The translations under genes were made by a program, and so were the position numbers. The notes below the pieces were generated by a model. The model was not told the DNA's origin. It saw only the letters and a program-made list of their open reading frames with translations, and ran no database searches. Below, in pieces: positions 63,592-64,000 of a stretch of 64,000 bases of DNA (within the stretch, counting starts at the first letter, position 1; every line of letters begins with the position of its first letter). Source of the DNA: Janibacter sp. DB-40 (GTDB taxonomy: Bacteria > Actinomycetota > Actinomycetes > Actinomycetales > Dermatophilaceae); the NCBI RefSeq assembly GCF_029510815.1, contig NZ_CP120360.1, positions 558,001-622,000 of the forward strand, in the 5' to 3' direction.

Positions 63592-63702
63592 CGTCGGCCT
63601 TCCAGTCGTACTGGGACTCACCCCGAGGCGCCGGAGGTGAGTCTGGTGCTCGGAGACACTAGTACCCACATCACGCGGTTGGCACCCCGAGAGCGTGACG
63701 AT

Positions 63703-63732
63703 TTCGCTGCTGAAGGCCCCGTGCCGTACTCT
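63703..63732 (+). promoter_or_regulatory. possible infA promoter
   Basis: TTCGCT (63703-63708), 18 bases, TACTCT (63727-63732), about 110 bases before infA. Weak -35, but the layout equals that in front of rpmG. Confidence 0.35.
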
Positions 63733-63843
63733 TGACTGTCGGTCACGTCTGTCTGCCTTCCTGCTGTGCCGGGAGGCAGGGCCAGTGTGGCCGGACGAGG
63801 GTCGACCCCATCCGGGGGACGACCACCGACGGATTGAGAGGGT

Positions 63844-64000
63844 ATGGCCAAGAAGGACGGTGTCATCGAGGTCGAGGGCACGATCATCGAAGCGCTCCCG
63901 AACGCGAACTTTCGGGTGGAGCTGACCAATGGTCACAAGGTTCTCGCCCACATCTCGGGCAAGATGCGGCAGCACTACATCCGGATCCTCCCCGAGGACA
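63844..64000 (+). CDS. infA: translation initiation factor IF-1 (3' end outside window)
   Basis: The first 52 codons of IF-1, a small OB-fold protein that occupies the 30S A site during initiation. [37 protein letters not shown] match the family closely; the last about 20 residues lie beyond the right edge. GAGAGGGT precedes the ATG. The usual rpmJ-rpsM-rpsK genes would be expected next. Confidence 0.97.
   Translation, partial: MAKKDGVIEVEGTIIEALPNANFRVELTNGHKVLAHISGKMRQHYIRILPED

Noticed and set aside
61570..63735. 721-codon plus-strand open frame across the BCCT and CPBP genes
   Set aside because: It is composed of Asp/Glu/Arg/Gly-rich sequence with no family similarity and lies opposite two clear membrane protein genes.

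Overview
The window is a contiguous stretch of chromosome from a high-G+C (about 70%) actinobacterium. Most genes use C/G in third codon positions, GTG/TTG starts are common, and the information-processing loci (tRNA-Thr/tRNA-Met/rpmG/hadAB/murB, tRNA-Trp/secE/nusG/rplKA, rplJL, rpoBC, rpsLG-fusA-tuf, S10-spc-secY-adk-map-infA) are in the usual actinobacterial arrangement. Overall character fits Micrococcales, perhaps an Intrasporangiaceae genus such as Janibacter; that genus-level guess is inference only. No insertion sequence, prophage, CRISPR array or plasmid signal was seen.

Layout. 1-11040: a catabolic cluster of three acyl-CoA dehydrogenases (first cut by the window edge), a thiolase, a single-chain biotin-dependent acyl-CoA carboxylase, an acyl-CoA synthetase and an MFS importer; the genes overlap or nearly touch up to the synthetase, and the importer has its own promoter. 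It looks like an uptake, activation and degradation unit for an unidentified, probably branched or otherwise beta-oxidation-blocked, carboxylic acid. 11050-13734: yajQ, tRNA-Tyr, a secreted CHRD-like protein, a 3-methyladenine glycosylase (tag) and a thioesterase. 13801-16433: tRNA-Thr, tRNA-Met, rpmG, the two-subunit dehydratase hadA/hadB and murB. 16441-19499: a 41-bp tandem repeat array, then an adenosine deaminase, a DUF5709 protein and a class Ic aminotransferase on the minus strand.

19657-34489: tRNA-Trp, secE, nusG, rplK, rplA, a lipoprotein gene, the rplJ leader with rplJ-rplL, a minus-strand phospholipase-D-type (cardiolipin synthase-like) gene, rpoB, rpoC and a HU gene. 34573-35387: a small membrane protein and a GNAT acetyltransferase. 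35469-40118: rpsL-rpsG-fusA-tuf. 40269-41378: a YihY-family membrane protein. 41702-51469: the S10, spc and L15 ribosomal protein genes, interrupted by intercistronic hairpins. 51679-54432: secY-adk-map. 54442-54999: a DHFR-like/RibD C-terminal domain reductase.

55234-60298: methylmalonyl-CoA mutase small subunit (reading frame broken twice), large subunit and the MeaB chaperone GTPase; this would feed propionyl-CoA-derived carbon into the TCA cycle and is a natural downstream partner for the carboxylase/beta-oxidation genes at the left end. 60303-63591: a CPBP-family membrane protease with an unusual N-terminal domain and a BCCT betaine-type transporter on the minus strand. 63844 to the edge: the start of infA.

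The most notable features outside the ordinary genes are: two one-base frame breaks in mutA, both in G runs; a five-copy 41-bp minisatellite between convergent murB and the deaminase; a strongly over-represented CGAAGGGGG word that clamps most terminators and also forms inverted pairs inside genes; a fused acyl-CoA carboxylase; and several genes whose -10 box lies 6-7 bases before the start codon, predicting leaderless mRNAs.
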